Assembly (NCBI GenBank): GCA_016713275.1 | Contig: JADJPL010000022.1 | Location: 1 to 64,000, forward strand | Direction of reading: 5' to 3' | DNA length: 64,000 nt | Origin: Haliscomenobacter sp. | GTDB lineage: Bacteria > Bacteroidota > Bacteroidia > Chitinophagales > Saprospiraceae | Shown here: positions 63,236-64,000 of the stretch, piece by piece | Numbering within the stretch: the first letter of the stretch is position 1 | Layout of the letters: each line of letters starts with the position of its first letter | Translations under genes and position numbers: made by a program | The notes under the pieces: model-generated | Seen by the model: the letters and a program-made list of their open reading frames with translations, nothing else | Database searches by the model: none | What the model was told of the DNA's origin: nothing

Positions 63236-63286
63236 ACCCTGCTCCCTGCTCCCTAATCCCCTGCTCCTAACCTCTAACCTCTAACC
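63236..63286. repeat. Heptamer repeats, right array upstream of pif1
   Basis: Units TGCTCCC (three) and CTAACCT (three) that end 3 nt before the helicase start codon. Reverse complement of the order seen at 62915-62984. Confidence 0.8.
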
Positions 63287-63289
63287 AAA

Positions 63290-64000
63290 ATGTCTCTGGA
63301 TAAAAAACCGTTGGAATTGTCGGGGGATTTCCGCTTTGCTCTGGACGTTCTGGAAAAAGAGCAAAAGCATTTGTTTATCACCGGGCGGGCGGGCACCGGC
63401 AAGTCCACATTGCTGCAGCTTTTCCGCAACACCACCCGCAAAAACACGGTCGTCCTTGCCCCCACCGGGGTCTCTGCTTTAAACGTTAAAGGGCAAACCA
63501 TCCACTCGTTTTTTGGGTTTCCTCCGCGGATGTTTCCCAAATCGGAAATCAAAAAACGGCGGGACCGCCGCTTGTACCGCAATCTCGAATTGCTGATCAT
63601 CGATGAAATCTCCATGGTGCGAGCGGATTTGCTCGACCACATCGACTACTTTTTACGGCTACACCGGGATTCTCCGTTGCCTTTTGGCGGCGTTCAGGTG
63701 GTTTTTTTTGGCGACATGTTCCAACTGCCCCCGGTTGTATCGCATGACCAGGAAGCATGGGTCTACAACTCCCTGTACGCTACGCCTTACTTTTTTTCCG
63801 CCGAGGTATTGCGCCTTGGGTTTTCCATGGAAGCTTTGGAGTTGAAGAAGGTTTACAGGCAGACCGACCGGCGCTTCTTGCGCCTTCTCGACAGTATCCG
63901 GCTCAATATCGCGGACCGCGACGATCTGGAGGAACTCAACGAACGGGTTGTCCCCAACTTTGAACCCGAAGATTTTTTCATCACCCTCACCGCCAGGAAT
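63290..64000 (+). CDS. Pif1-like DNA helicase, N-terminal part (runs off the window)
   Basis: 237 codons, open to the window edge. The ATG at 63290 follows the heptamer array directly. Helicase superfamily 1B motifs: Walker A FITGRAGTGKSTLL (about residues 29-42), VVLAPTGVSALNVKGQTIHS (motif Ia), LLIIDEISMVRADLLD (motif II, DEIS) and QVVFFGDMFQLPPVV (motif III, GDxxQLPP). The continuation ELKKVYRQTDRRFLRLLDSI also matches the family. It unwinds DNA 5'-3', acting in replication or recombination. Further domains lie beyond the window. Confidence 0.92.
   Translation, partial: MSLDKKPLELSGDFRFALDVLEKEQKHLFITGRAGTGKSTLLQLFRNTTRKNTVVLAPTGVSALNVKGQTIHSFFGFPPRMFPKSEIKKRRDRRLYRNLELLIIDEISMVRADLLDHIDYFLRLHRDSPLPFGGVQVVFFGDMFQLPPVVSHDQEAWVYNSLYATPYFFSAEVLRLGFSMEALELKKVYRQTDRRFLRLLDSIRLNIADRDDLEELNERVVPNFEPEDFFITLTARN

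Overview
The window looks like a chromosomal segment of a Bacteroidota bacterium, most like the Saprospiria/Chitinophagia side of the phylum. The basis is gene content and order: miaB / sigma-54 activator / lptE, a PorV/PorQ-type outer-membrane protein, SprB-type repeats, a DUF4953-type metalloprotease, a BNR-propeller exoprotein, and TPR plus TonB-receptor-like pairs. Ribosome-binding sites are weak or absent. No rRNA is present. One tRNA gene (His) is seen.

Layout. (1) 1-5.6 kb is clearly more AT-rich than the rest. It holds broken or accessory genes: a shredded hsdR, a broken unknown protein, a broken M43 metalloprotease, an intact RES-domain protein and the 3' stub of a tyrosine recombinase. 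It reads as the decayed end of a genomic island. (2) 6-21 kb is the ordinary chromosome: miaB, a sigma-54 activator, lptE, acetoacetyl-CoA synthetase, a large membrane protein, tRNA-His, a small beta-barrel, two coiled-coil envelope proteins, arginine deiminase, a thioesterase, YihY and a PorV-like protein, then a candidate structured RNA with a strong terminator. (3) 21.6-36.8 kb carries an alpha-2-macroglobulin, an MBL hydrolase, ribH, a YfgM-like protein, pdhA, recF, a serine hydrolase, a DUF721 protein, a subtilase and a methyltransferase. (4) 36.8-42 kb has a double CbxX-type AAA+ ATPase divergent from a [2Fe-2S] ferredoxin and iscX with a 17-bp palindrome between them, then kdsC and a UbiA prenyltransferase. 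(5) 42-61.4 kb is rich in exported proteins: a BNR propeller, OsmC, a 12-repeat SprB/OmpA protein, a zinc metalloprotease, an Ldh-type dehydrogenase, a lipid kinase, lolD, a giant TPR protein and a TonB-receptor-like barrel. (6) 61.8-64 kb has a small HTH protein, trmN6 and the start of a Pif1-like helicase.

About a third of the longer genes are interrupted by one to three single-base frame breaks, usually in or beside a homopolymer, although their motifs are intact. Many of these are probably sequence errors, so broken genes in the GC-rich part are described as one gene in pieces. The island genes may be truly decayed.

The least explained material is intergenic. There is a family of degenerate 7-bp tandem repeats, often in inverted pairs. 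There is also a family of palindromic elements with IS-like ends, two of which keep a 26-28 bp internal stem through three compensatory base-pair changes.
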